DNA of 64,000 bases from Streptomyces sp. NBC_01353 (lineage in GTDB: Bacteria > Actinomycetota > Actinomycetes > Streptomycetales > Streptomycetaceae). The stretch is from the NCBI RefSeq assembly GCF_036237275.1, contig NZ_CP108352.1, positions 2,170,001 to 2,234,000 of the forward strand, read 5' to 3'. Each line of letters starts with the position of its first letter. Positions within the stretch are counted from its first letter, which is position 1. Below the pieces are notes generated by a model. It saw only the letters and a list, made by a program, of their open reading frames with translations, did not search any database and had not been told where the DNA came from. The position numbers and the translations under genes were made by a program. Below are positions 46,401 to 55,500 of this stretch, piece after piece.

Positions 46401-46547
46401 GAACGGCCGACGCCGGGCGACCCCCACCATCGCCATCTCCAGCTGCACCGCGGCGGGCAGCAGCCCGGTACCCGCAGAGCGGTGCTGGGCGATGAAGGGC
46501 TCCTGGCCCGTGAACGTCTTCTCGTAGGTCTCGGCCGGGTACGTCAC
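37413..46547 (-). CDS. PKS protein B: DH-KR-ACP-KS-DH-ACP-KS-KR-ACP
   Basis: Protein of 3044 aa. DH ~1-265 (QHRSAGTGLLP His22; Asp182). KR ~285-755 including its structural half (GGHGGLG; Ser662, Tyr675; TLKDG suggests B-type). ACP ~790-865 (GMSSIM Ser824). KS3 ~920-1340 (Cys1087, His1221 in HGTAT, His1261). DH ~1520-1752 (HRVLGEETVPG His1526; Asp1671). ACP ~1765-1840 (Ser1800). KS4 ~1888-2300 (Cys2048, His2183, His2223). KR ~2675-2870 (TGGLGAVG; Tyr2828). ACP ~2930-3005 (Ser2965). The N-terminal DH-KR-ACP completes the KS-AT started on protein A. Modules 3 and 4 contain no AT. The ATG overlaps the stop of protein A (ATGA). Confidence 0.93.
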   Translation of the reverse strand: MTYPAETYEKTFTGQEPFIAQHRSAGTGLLPAAVQLEMAMVGVARRRPFAPLELTDVTFLRPLTIADDAAAPVRLDVAFGPQTRFELSTVVAGDRKPLSTGTGRLLPGVAPAPPGDTDWQVTGARTITSERLYESWAREGLQYGPDFRTVRELAVGEGGVARAMLRSDAEPVPWYAHPLLVDGVFQVVSCALQDLTGEVGPYPMLPIGVARVAVLADLSVLSTGVTVLVRRTGVEGAYATADALLLGPSDEVVAEFEGLRMRRTAAVSRPAVAPAPPRAAMLPITRIDWRPASATDERHDPATGTWVLLHNGGTGSLGDRAACQLRAEGARVVEVGVGPFGAQEQTRRQAQAQAHDRDRRMLAQPDEEAFRRLWEEVRDPVAGVVHLWNAGDAPDSAPGEETELRLGLYGCLAALRTLGERQRKSRFFVVTRDGQPVADGDRPVPARGALWGFVRTAAIEYPGLHPRLLDIDRLSDDALRAVLVELGAGDGPTEVGYRRGVRHVPVRVRDRSAYAAPHGEKAPIRKGGRYLVLGGHGGLGLEVADRFAREGAGVVALVSRSGAAGADHGRTAAIGARGCEVASYSADVTTPGALAAVVERFRAEFGELHGVVHAAGTLKDGLIRSATAEDIAAVMRPKADGVRELAAAVAGQDLDFAVLFASVSGTFGNLGQGGYAAANAYLDAFAQAHGSPWLSVAWGLWGEVGMGTAVAEQLRRRGVRPLDTAEGLDALIAVLGAEEDPRQVVVAHPDAGDVVVELEDGGVQPGAPFDVRADARDAVQDAEGSTGEGAGERVADALERFLAERLGVTSFDRDTPLSDYGMSSIMSVELSEELSRRWGIHLPATLFLEYGEFAELVEALTGRYGAAVAVAAPETTQAAEPVRTAEPVETAEPVETTEATDTPTHPHPRPQPRRHTAAGRDADVAIVAVSGDLPGAVGGAAKLWPLLRSGGHAFTEVPAERWDIDAHFEPRGPRMTGTYCRTGAFVTGVDRFDPAFFGISVREAEEMDVQQKLLLEHAWTVRDDSGLAGRRDIGVFVGATYTHHRDAQGLETVGPHTALGSMNAVLANRISYALDLTGPSQTVDTLCSSSLVAIQQAVAGLRAGHCGAAIVAACQVGLTPWYYRSLSQLGALSETRPRPFDERADGFLPGEGALAVMLKPLADAERDGDRIWGVIRGTAVNHGGRGSALPVPRSEAQAAVVRAALDDAGLAPADVSLIETHGTATRLGDPIEIAALTEVFGGDPDREEPCHIGTVKGNIGHLEPAAGLAGLLKVLLCLRHREIPPVAGFETPSSHLDLSAVPFVIPVEPRPWTSDGPRRAGVSSFGMGGTNAHIVVEEYVGEFRHEASGEDTRTAAAVPEEHLLVLSGHTPDALARRVADVRPLLQQENAASLSALCLSSAVGRDHQAYRVAVLGATADELSAGLAEALRLADRAPGTVVRGGTVLESTSTGLSVPAFRYVGGGTVDWATVYPGPPAYRRPALPPYPFGSRPEVAVTPTGEATPAPSTAQAAQDTTDVVRRLSRAHRVLGEETVPGAVPVALGLLTSGALRKITFTGRGTGDHPFTSDLDDPARTGPVTFRHADRVVARLTTAEAPAGPPPAAADLDGLRAVLDRTLEPAGLYAWFAAKGMELTAPLRSIAEVHYGPGRVLARIDVPADGSPLEAEAVALDAALQAMAVLTLADPSAPSATYLPVSIGRAVRWADAAQAAYVLLDGAEPDSDGTRRGDATLLAADGRVLVRLDDVEYRTVAGNGVSAPAPARRASQAAAAEAAIVAVVRNVLHDPGVTATTSLSTVGLDSMLATAVAADVEAAYGVKLSPTDVLEAADCRTLAAHVAELAGDDVFAPPAADEGPSGEPGASHGDRPTAPATVRDATTVRDRDPDDTAAAQDIAVIGLALALPGAPDPERLWSLLADSGEEIRPAPAHRWGRYGDGNEPDVGGFLDNVEEFDARFFDFFPKQAEVLDPQARWLLRTTWEALESAGLPPRRLASSTGVFVGASYQHYKDYNIPPELDAPSGLGNHNAFLANRVSFFLDLHGPSMTIDTLCSSSLVALHTAVRSIREGECEQAIVAGVRVALSPLHYVAMKNLRALSPSGASRPFDAGADGFVPGEGVVTVVVKPLGAALRDGDRVRGVIRGSAVNHGGRTSGLTVPSSAAQQGVIAAALGDAGVSVESIGLVEAHGTGTSLGDPIEVEGLTRAWRGLTGRSQFCAIGSLKGNVGHLEPAAGLAGLVKVLLALEHGVVPPSLHVVRPNDHIRFEETPFYLADRAQVWARGVEPRRAAVSAFGMGGVNAHVIVEEPPVLPERGTPAQDSHMVRVSAADETALRSLADAYAERFEAARDDWETADLCHTANTGRSPLEFQTAVYGRTAADLAAELRSVAAGSVPVARVDIDLTAEEAASRTGAIAAAPRPDDVVKLVRAGYAHTDWASLSAKGARVTDLPTYPFARGSYWHTTDTAAVPAPAPAGGEAVRTEWRARELAPAPATGSATGSATVRLVVADPEIGRALTTALRDRSVTVVEPGRQADTTIVIDTLSGQQNQGGSGPLDLSGFWAELGNLMKTLPAHGKLLWAGFHGVAVHPDERGGLSPERAAMAMAVRAAGAENRKPTAVVHLDPADPAEVQAVRLAAEYAALSTGPEAGADAGTVVAAYRQGVRYTPEPVPAPAGPPYALPTSGYYLVTGGLGAVGLRLTERLIDRGAKRIGIIGRSVVDAEHSPPLRELARRAEVEYLPCDVSDPAALAAMAGQFGRRWGRLVGVVHSSGGVNPFGAMHRRTWSDADKVVAPKVPGSLHVVRLAKEQGADFAVLVSSIAGTQAPAGRGLVDYSLANAYQLALAERENDSVTTVTAHAWPNWTGIGMKADASFSAAHSISAEQALDAFFDHLRSGGAVIFPGSAPATTADATESVESMPTVVRAETSAPPAPARGAQDVAGMRERVRDAFVQVLGEDPGDRPLQRLGLDSLVIAELTTALEQRSGLTVDPSLLMRARTADEIAADLAAHEAPAAHRPPTPDHEDVPTSALSALLRPLLGHDGQRGREQA
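39547..40250. repeat. KS C-terminal block, copy in protein B
   Basis: Colinear and nearly identical over 704 bp with 47859-48562 in protein A (constant offset 8,312 bp). The match breaks off at ~40250 and returns at ~40321-40470 around the KS cysteine. Codon usage differs from flanking DNA as in the other two copies. Confidence 0.85.
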
Positions 46548-49500
46548 TGTCCCTCGCTCTGGTGCTCGTAGTGACGGTCGAACAGCGGGTGGCTGGGGGC
46601 GCTCGTCCTGGTGCCGCTGCGACGAGCGGGCGGCGCAGCCAGCTCCTGTCGGTTGAAGGGGTAGGTGGGGATCGTGGTGGTTCGCCGGCCCTTGCCCTCA
46701 TGCAGACCGGCCCAGTCGAGGTCGGTGCGGGTGTGGTTGTAGTGCTCGGCCACCGCGCCGTGCAGCTGAACCTGATCAGTACGGCCCCGCTGCAGAGTGG
46801 TGATCCACACCGGCTGTGTCTCGCCCCACGACGCCTTGGCGAGCGAGGTCAGCTGGGGATGCGAGCCGATCTCCCACACCACAGCCGGGCCGACGTCGGC
46901 CAGCGTCGTCAACGCCTGCGAGAAGCGGACCGGTTCACGGATCGCCCGTCCCCAGTAGCCCGGGTCGGTGGCCGTCTGGGCGGTGTGCCAGTCGCCGGTC
47001 ACGGTCGACGCGAACGGAATCACCGGAGCCGACAGTGCCGTGGCAGCGACGGCCTCGACGAAGGGCGCGACCGCACCCTGCATCGCCGCCGAATGGAAGG
47101 CATGACTGACCGTCAGCGGCTGCGACCGAAGTCCGGAGTCCCGACAGAACCGGGTGACGGCATCGGCCGGACCGGTAATCGTCACGACACGGGGCGCGTT
47201 GAACGCGGCGATCTCCACCCCCGGATGGGCCGTTATCGCAGCAAGGACTGCCTCGGCATCCGCATGAACCACCGCCATCGCACCCTGACCGGGCTGCGAC
47301 TCCATCAACCGGCCACGAATCGCCGTCAGACGCAGCAGATCCGCCAGCCCCAGCACACCGGCCGCCCAAGCGGCCGTCAGCTCACCCAGACTGTGACCCA
47401 CCACAGCATCCGGGCGAACGCCCACCGACTCCAGCCAGCGCACCAGGCCCACCTGGACACTCACGATGGCCGGCTGCGCATACCCCGTCCGATCCAGCCG
47501 ACCCGGCACATCACCGAACAGCAGATCCAGCAACGGCACATCCACATGCCCCGCCAGCAACTCGGCACACTCGTCCAACGCAGCCCGGAACACCGGCTCC
47601 ACCGCATACAAACCACGGCCCATACCCAGATACTGCGAACCCTGCCCCGTGAACATGAAGGCCGAAGCCTGGGCCTTGCCACCCTTCCGGGACAACGCGC
47701 GGCGACCCGTCACGACATCGTTCAGCCCGGCAGCGAGTTCGCGAGCGTCAGCCCCCTGCACCGCCACGCCGTAGCGGTGACCGGCCCGACCGGTGTTCGC
47801 CGTGAAGGCGAAGTCGCCCAGCTCTTCGTCGGATGTGTCGGCCAGGGCTTCGGAGTAGGCGTCGGCGAGGGATCGCAGTGCCGTCTCGTCCGCCGCACTC
47901 ACCCGCACGACATACGAGTCCTGCGCCGGCGTCCCCCGCTCCGGCAGTACGGGCGGTTCCTCCACGATCACATGAGCATTCACCCCACCCATGCCGAACG
48001 CACTCACCGCAGCACGCCGAGGCTCCACACCCCGAGGCCACACCTGCGCACGATCCGCGAGATAGAACGGCGTCTCCTCAAACCGAATGTGATCATTCGG
48101 CCGCACCACATGCAACGACGGCGGAACCACCCCATGCTCCAACGCCAACAGGACCTTCACCAGCCCCGCCAACCCCGCCGCCGGCTCCAAATGACCGACA
48201 TTCCCCTTCAACGAACCAATCGCACAAAACTGCGACCTGCCGGTGAGCCCACGCCACGCCCGCGTCAGACCCTCAACCTCAATCGGATCCCCCAAAGACG
48301 TCCCCGTCCCATGAGCCTCCACCAACCCAATCGACTCAACCGACACCCCCGCATCACCCAACGCCGCAGCAATCACCCCCTGCTGCGCCGCACTACTCGG
48401 CACCGTCAACCCACTCGTACGACCACCATGGTTGACCGCACTCCCCCTGATCACACCCCGAACCCGGTCACCATCACGCAAAGCAGCACCCAACGGCTTC
48501 ACCACCACCGTCACCACACCCTCCCCCGGCACAAACCCATCCGCACCCGCATCAAACGGCCGCAGGGCATGGGTGGGAGAGAACGACCGGAGCCGTGCGC
48601 CCAGTTGGAAGTACTGCGGTGACATCGCCATATGCACTCCGGCGACGATGGCCTGCTCGCACTCGCCGTCGCGGATGCTGCGCACCGCCGTGTGCAGGGC
48701 GACCAGAGACGACGAACACAACGTGTCGATCGTCATGCTCGGCCCGTGCAGATCCAGGAAGAAGCTCACCCGGTTGGCCAGGATCGCGTTGTGGTTGCCG
48801 AGGCCTGCAGCCGTCTGTACGACGTCCCCGACGACCATGTCTCGGTAGTGCTGGTAGCTGGCTCCCACGAACACACCGGTGGACCGCTGCGTGTGCCCGG
48901 CGAGGCCGGCGTCCTCCAAGGCCCGCCAGGCGGACTGGACGAGATGTCGCTGCTGCGGGTCGATCCATTCCGCCTCGGCGGGCGACAGCCGGAAGAACCC
49001 GGCGTCGAAGTCGTTCAGCCCTTCGACGAAGCCGGCGCGCCTGAGGTAGACGGTGCCGGGCTTGCCCTCCGTGCCGTAGTACGAGTCGATGTCCCAGCGG
49101 GATGCGGGCACCTCGCTCAGGCAGTCCACGCCCTCCAGCAGGACCTGCCACAGCTCCTCGGTGTTCGCGGCGTTCGGGAACACCCCGTCGAAGCCGATGA
49201 CGGCGATGTCGTGCAGCTCCGCGTCACCTCGCACCGGAGCGACGGACGGCTCGACCGCCTGCACTTGGGCGGGGACCGACGGCACGTCCGGGGCCCGAGC
49301 CGGCTCCGGAGCCACGTCCAGCGCCCGAGCCGCCTCCGAAGCCGGCTCAGGGTGCTGCTCGCTCACGGCGGCCCGCGGAGCACCGCCCGCCGCCTCGGAA
49401 CCCGCGTCTGCGGGGGCCGCGGTGACGCCGTACTCGTCCCTCAGCTCGGCGGCCAGGCGATCGACCGTGCCGACCTCCAGGACCAGCGTCACAGGGATGT

Positions 49501-52500
49501 CCACGTCCAGCCTGGCCCGGATGTCCTGGGCCAGCGAGACCGCGAGCATCGAATCGAGCCCCTGCTCCTGCAGCGGTCGGTCCGTCTCCAGCTCGTCGAC
49601 GTCCAACTCCAGTGCGGCTGCCACCCATTCGGCCAGGGCCGCGTCGAGACCTCCGGCCGACGAACGGCCGGGGGCCGGCATCGGACGGTGGCCGTTGGAC
49701 ACGTGCGCCGGGGTCGGTGCCGGGGTCGGAGTCGGCACGGCACGGTGGCCGTTCCGCGTGTCGCCTCCCGCGGCCTCCGACGACGGCGCCGGGGAGAGTC
49801 GCTTCCAGGTGATCCCGCGGGCTTCCAGTACGGGTTCGTCGCCGTCGAGGATCACCAGGCTCGCAGTCAGCAGACCGGAGTCCGGCCCGGCGTCGCGCTC
49901 CCGCCGGGCGTACACACGGGCGGTGTCGGGAAGTCGGCCGAGGACGGTGAGCCGCTCGATGGTGAACGGCACGTACAGCCCCTGCGCTCCGCACGCGGCG
50001 AGCGCGATCTGGAAGGCGCCGTCGAGGAGCCTGGCGTCCACCGCACCGGTGGTCCGCCCGTCGCCGCGCAGCACACCCATCGCCTGCCCGGGCGCCACGG
50101 ACAGCGTGGACACGGTCCGGAAGCCGGCGCCGTAGCTGAGTCCGGCGCGTTCGAACGCGTCGTACATCGCGTCGAGGGCGACGGAGGTGAGGCCGTCGGA
50201 GGTGGCCGGAGCGGTGAGCGTCATCTGCTCGGTCCCGGTCAGCTCGGCGTTGCAGACGAGGGCGCCGGTGCCGTCGCGGAAGGCGACGGTGGCGTTGCCG
50301 CGTTCGGCCGTGAGGGTCGCGGGGGCCTCGACGGCGGCCCTGAAGGTGAGGTCCCGCAGACCGAAGCGGTCCTGGCCGAGGAGCTCGGCGACCTTGCCGG
50401 GGTACCCGGCGCCGGGCAACGTCGGCTTGCCGAGCACCAGGTGTTCAGCGGCCTCCGGGTGTTCCGTCCACGTGCTCTTCGTGGATCCGGACGCGCCGTC
50501 GTCACGCGCGGGCGGCTCGTTCGGCTGCTCGGCGGGTTCCAACCAGAGGTGCTTCTCCGCGTGCGGCGCGGTCGGGAACCGTACGCCCGCCCGGCGCCGC
50601 CTCCCGGCGGGCAGGGCCGCGCCGGCGACGAACGCGCGGGCCGCCTCGGCGAGAGCCTCCCTGCTCGCTCCTGCGCCGATCGGCTCCGTGGCACCGGTCT
50701 CGGATGCCACCCCCACATGGAGGGAGCGGATGTCCGCGACCCCGGCCAGGAACAGCTGCAGCTTGTCCTCCAGCTGCTCGACGCTGTCCGCCACGCAGGC
50801 CAGCCGGTGTGCCGCGGCGGGCCGCCGCCGGCTCGCCTCGCTCAGCTCGTCCAGGGACGGGCAGTACGCGGAGCGCAGCATCAGCACGAGCCGGTGGGCA
50901 AGGGTGCGCAGCGCCTCGTCCGATCCCGCGGAGAGGACCAGTAGCCGCGGGCCCGTCTCCGTACCGTCCGGTGCGCGGACGGGTCCCGCCTCGACCACCG
51001 CGTGGGCGTTCGCGCCGCCGAAGCCGAAGCTGCTGATTCCCGCGACGCGCGGGCCGCTGCCCCACGGCAGCAGCCGGTCGGCCACGAACAGCGGCGAAGC
51101 GTCGAAGTCGAAGGACTTGTTCGGCGTGCTGAAGTTCAACGACGGCGGGATGTGCGCCGCTTGGAGCGCCAGGATCGTCTTGATCAGTCCGGCGATGCCC
51201 GCCGCGGGCTCCAGATGCCCGATGTTGGTCTTCACCGAGCCCAACGCGACCGGCCTCCGGTCCGCCGGCTCGCCCAGGACCGCGTGCAGGGCTTCGAGTT
51301 CGATGAGGTCGCCCAGCTGCGTTCCTGTGCCGTGCGCCTCGATGTAGCCGATGTCGGCCGCGGTACGCCCGGACCCGGCCAGCGCCTTGCGCAGTACGGC
51401 TTCCTGGGCCGGCCTGCTGGGTGCCGTGAGGAAGCCGGCGCTGCCGCCCGTGTGGTTGACGGCGGTGCCTCGGATCACGGCGAGGACGGGGTCCCCGTCG
51501 CGTTCGGCGTCGGCGAGGCGCTTGAGGACGACGGCGCCGGTGCCCTCTCCTCGTACATAGCCGTCGGCGGCGTCGTCGAAGGTGCGGCACATGCCCTGGG
51601 GGGACAGCATCCCGTTGCGGGCGAAGGAGCGTGTCTTGGTCGGGGTGAGAACCAGGTTCGCGGCCCCGACCACGGCGGCGTCCACATCGCCCGCCCGCAG
51701 ATGCATGGCCGCCTGGTGCAGGGCGACGAGGGAGGACGAGCAGGCCGTGTCGACGGCGAAGCTCGGTCCCGACCAGTCGAAGACGTGCGAGAGCCGGTTG
51801 GCGACCATGGAGGCAGCCGTGCCCGTCGCCACATGCGGGTCCCGGTGGCCGATGCTCCGCTCTACGATCTCCGGGAAGTCGCTCGCGATGGTGCCGATGA
51901 AGACGCCAGTGGCGGCGCCCAGGGAGACGTGGTCGTGGCCACAGCTCTCCAGGGCCTCGGACGTCACGCTGAGCAGGGTCCGCTGCAGGGGGTCCATACG
52001 GCGGGCCTCGCGGTCGGTCAGTCCGAAGCGGGCGGCGTCGAAGTACTCGACACCGTCCACCCAGGCCATCGGCACATCGTCGGCGCCGGCCTCGGACCAC
52101 AGGTGGGCCCAGCCGCGCTTGCCGTCCGGGGCGTGCCCGACACTGGACACCCCGCCGACGAGGTTCTGCCAGAACTCGTCCGGTGTGGCGGCGCCAGGGA
52201 ACCGGCACGCCATGCCGATGACGGCCAGGGCGCCGTCGTCGGCGGCCGGCCGGGCGGACTCCGCCGGCACGGGCTCCGCGGTGATCGGTACGGCGGGGGT
52301 CGAGACCGCGGGGGCCGATGCGGCGGAGGAGGTCGCCACGGGCTCGGGATCGGCCGACTCCCGTACGGTGACGGCGACCTCGGCCTCCGGTTCGAGCAGC
52401 CGTACGACGCCCTCGGCGCCCAGCAGCCGCGCCAGCTTCAGCGGGGTACCGGAGGCGAAGATCGACGGGGCGGTGACGGTCGTGCCCAGCTCTCGGCCGA

Positions 52501-55500
52501 GCTGTACGGCGGCGAACGTGACGTTGACCGAATCGCCGCCCAGATCGAAGAAGTTGGCGTGGACGCCGAAGCCGGGGTGGTCCAGTGTGGCCGCGAACAC
52601 CCGCGCGATCGACTCTGCCAATGCTTCCACCGTCACACCGGTCGCAGCCGTCGCACCGGCCACCGTCGGCTCCGAAGGCTCCACGGACCCCACGGACTCC
52701 ACGGACCCCACCGGCGTCGCGGCGGGCTCAGGGGTGGCCGAGGGGATGATGGTGTCCCTCGTCGGCAGGGGCAGCTTGGCGCGCGCCACCTTGCCGTTGT
52801 CGGTCAGCGGCAGGGCGTCGAGGTCGACATAGGCGTCGGGCACCATGTAGCCGGGCAAGGAGGCTCCGACGAACGCGTCGAGCTGGGACTTGGTCGGCGT
52901 ACCGTCGCCCACCAGGTAGGCGGTCAGCCTCGGTTCGCCGCGTCCCTCGAACCGCGCCGCGACGACCACGGCGGCCGTGACGCCCTCGAACTTCTCCAGC
53001 ACCCGCTCGATCTCCGCGGGCTCTATGCGATTGCCGCGCACCTTCACCTGGGCATCGCCGCGCCCGAGCCACTCGATCGCGCCGTCCGCGTGCAGACGTA
53101 CCTCGTCACCGGTCCGGTAGAGCCGCACACCGGTCACCGGATGGACGATGAAGACGTCCTTCGTCAGATCCGGCCGGCCGGCGTAGCCGCGGGCCAGTCC
53201 GGCGCCGGAGAGGTACAGCTCGCCGGTGGCTCCGGCCGCGCAGGCCTCCAACTCCCCGTTCAGAACGTGGAGTTCCATGTTCGGCAGGGGTTCACCCAGC
53301 GGCAGGAACGAGCCCACAGAGGTGACCTGGTGGCACGAGGCCCAGATCGTCGCCTCGGTGGGGCCGTACAGGTTCCACAGGGCACGCGCCGGTCCGTGCA
53401 GTCGCTCGGCGGTGGCCGGCGGCAGGGCCTCGCCGCCGGAGAGCACGGTGAGTTCCGCATGCGGGGTCCAGCCGGTGCCCAGCAGCAGGCGCCACAGGCT
53501 CGGCGTCGCCTGAGCAAAAGTCACATCGCCGATGAGTTCGGCCAGTCGGGCCGGGGCGCCCGCGGTCTCACGGGAGGCGAGGACCACCGTCGCGCCGACC
53601 GTCAGCCCGAGGAAGAGCTCCAGCAGGGAGATGTCGAAGGCCACGGTGGTGTGTGCGAGCAGGGTGTCGTCGGGCGAGACGCCGAGTCGTTCACCGATCC
53701 CGGTGAGGAAGTTGGCGAGCGCTCCGTGCTCGACCTCCACGCCCTTGGGGTTGCCGGTCGAGCCGCTGGTGAAGAGGAGGTAGGCCAGGTCGGAGGCGGT
53801 GACCAGGGGCGGTACGGCCTGCGCCGAACCGTCCGGCTCGGGCACGTTCAACGCGGGGCCGAGGGACGCGCCCAGGGCGTGGGTACGGGTGTCGGTGACG
53901 ATCAGGTCGCACTGCGAGACCTCCACGTACCGTTGCAGCCGCTCCACGGGATATCCCGGGTCCAGGGGAAGGAAGGCCGCCCCGGCCCGCAGGATTCCGA
54001 GCATGGCCGGGAGCAGCGGGAGGTCCCGCTCCATGAGGACGCCGACCACCGAACCGGACTCGATGCCCTGGTCGTGCAGACGGGCGGCGACAGCGTCCGC
54101 CCAGGCGTCCAGGCCGGCGTAGTCCAGCGTGCGGGTGCCGCTGCGGACAGCGGTGGCTCCCGGCCGGTCGGCGACCGTGGCCGCGAACAGGTCCAGTACC
54201 GTCCCGGCCGCCGACGGGGTGGCGGAGCTGTCCGGCTGCCCGATGAGCGGCTCCGGGGACTGCGCTTCGGACGGGGACTGGGACTCGGGGTGGGGCTGGG
54301 ACTGGGACGGGAACTCGGGCTGGGGCTCCTCGCCGTGGAGCAGGGCCGTCAGGACCAGCTCCTCCACTTGCTCGGTGAACTCCAGGGCCTCGTCCTCGCC
54401 CATCGCGGTCTCGCGCACGAAGACCGTGGGCGGACCGTCCTGCAGGCACAACAAGGCGATCTCGGTGTGCGGTTCGGCGGACGCCTCTTCCCCCGCGCTG
54501 CGGTCCAGCACCATGACGCGGGTGAAGCTCGGCTCGTCGGAGCCGAGCGGGCGACCGGCCAGGCCGAGCCGGAGTTCGAGGTCGCTGGCGTAGCCGTGCC
54601 GGGTGGCCGCCTCGTCCAGCTTGCCCCGCAGGGACCGGGTGGTGTCGCCGTCGAACCGTACGGGGAATCGCGCGGCGGCGATGCCATGGGTCTGCTCCCC
54701 GAGGACCCGCGCGGCCGGCGGCGACCAGGCGAAGTCGAAGGTCTGCTCGCCGGTGCGCTCGGCCACGACGGTGAGGAAGGCGCGGACGACCGCGACGGCC
54801 TCCTCGCGCGAGCCGGGGACGAAGGCCAGCTCGTAGCGGCCGTAGTGGGCACCGGCGGCGGAGAAGTCGTCGGCGGGCAGTGGCGCGGGGCGCAGCTCCT
54901 CCAGCCGTGCGCGCCACCACGGTTCGTGTGCCCGCAGCGCCTTCTGGGCGGCGGCGATGTCCGCCAGCCGCTCCGCCGATACGGCGGGCAGCGGCGAACC
55001 CACGGCGATGCCGAGCCGCTGCGCGGCGGCCTGACCGCTCAGCGCGCTCCCGTCGATCGCGGTGCAGTCGCTCAGCACGAGGTCGGCGTCCGGGGCGGAC
55101 AGGGTGATGGCCGAGGTCGTCACCGACAGCACGGTGGTCTCGGTACGGGGGTCCTCGCGCGGGATCAGCCTGACCTGCCGGGTGAAGACCGCGCCCTGTT
55201 CGGTGACGAGGGTCGGCACCCCGAGCGGGTTCGGGAAGGAACCGTAGTCCAGCGCCTTGGAGAGCCGTACGGCCTCCACGGCAGGGGTGCCCGCGTGGAT
55301 GAGGCCGCCGGACGCCATCCGGGCGGACCGTCGGTAGAACCGCCGCTCGCGGTCGCTCGTGTCGATCGGCTCGGGCAGGGTTCGCGCCACCACGTGCGGT
55401 ACGAGATCGGCGAAGAGCTCGATGCCCACCTCGGCCGTCTCGTACGTCAGCGACAGGGCGGTGGAGTGGTCACGGACCGGGAACCAGCGCTCCAGCAGCA

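Noticed and set aside
41199-46571. Plus-strand open frame of about 1790 codons opposite PKS protein B
   Set aside because: Mirror of third-position GC bias; no recognisable motif, and the opposite strand has DH, KR, ACP and KS active sites.
52700-53800. A-domain specificity for serine or alanine
   Set aside because: The pocket residues read D-I-L-Q-L-G-L-I-W-K, which is the glycine pattern; serine and alanine codes differ at several positions.
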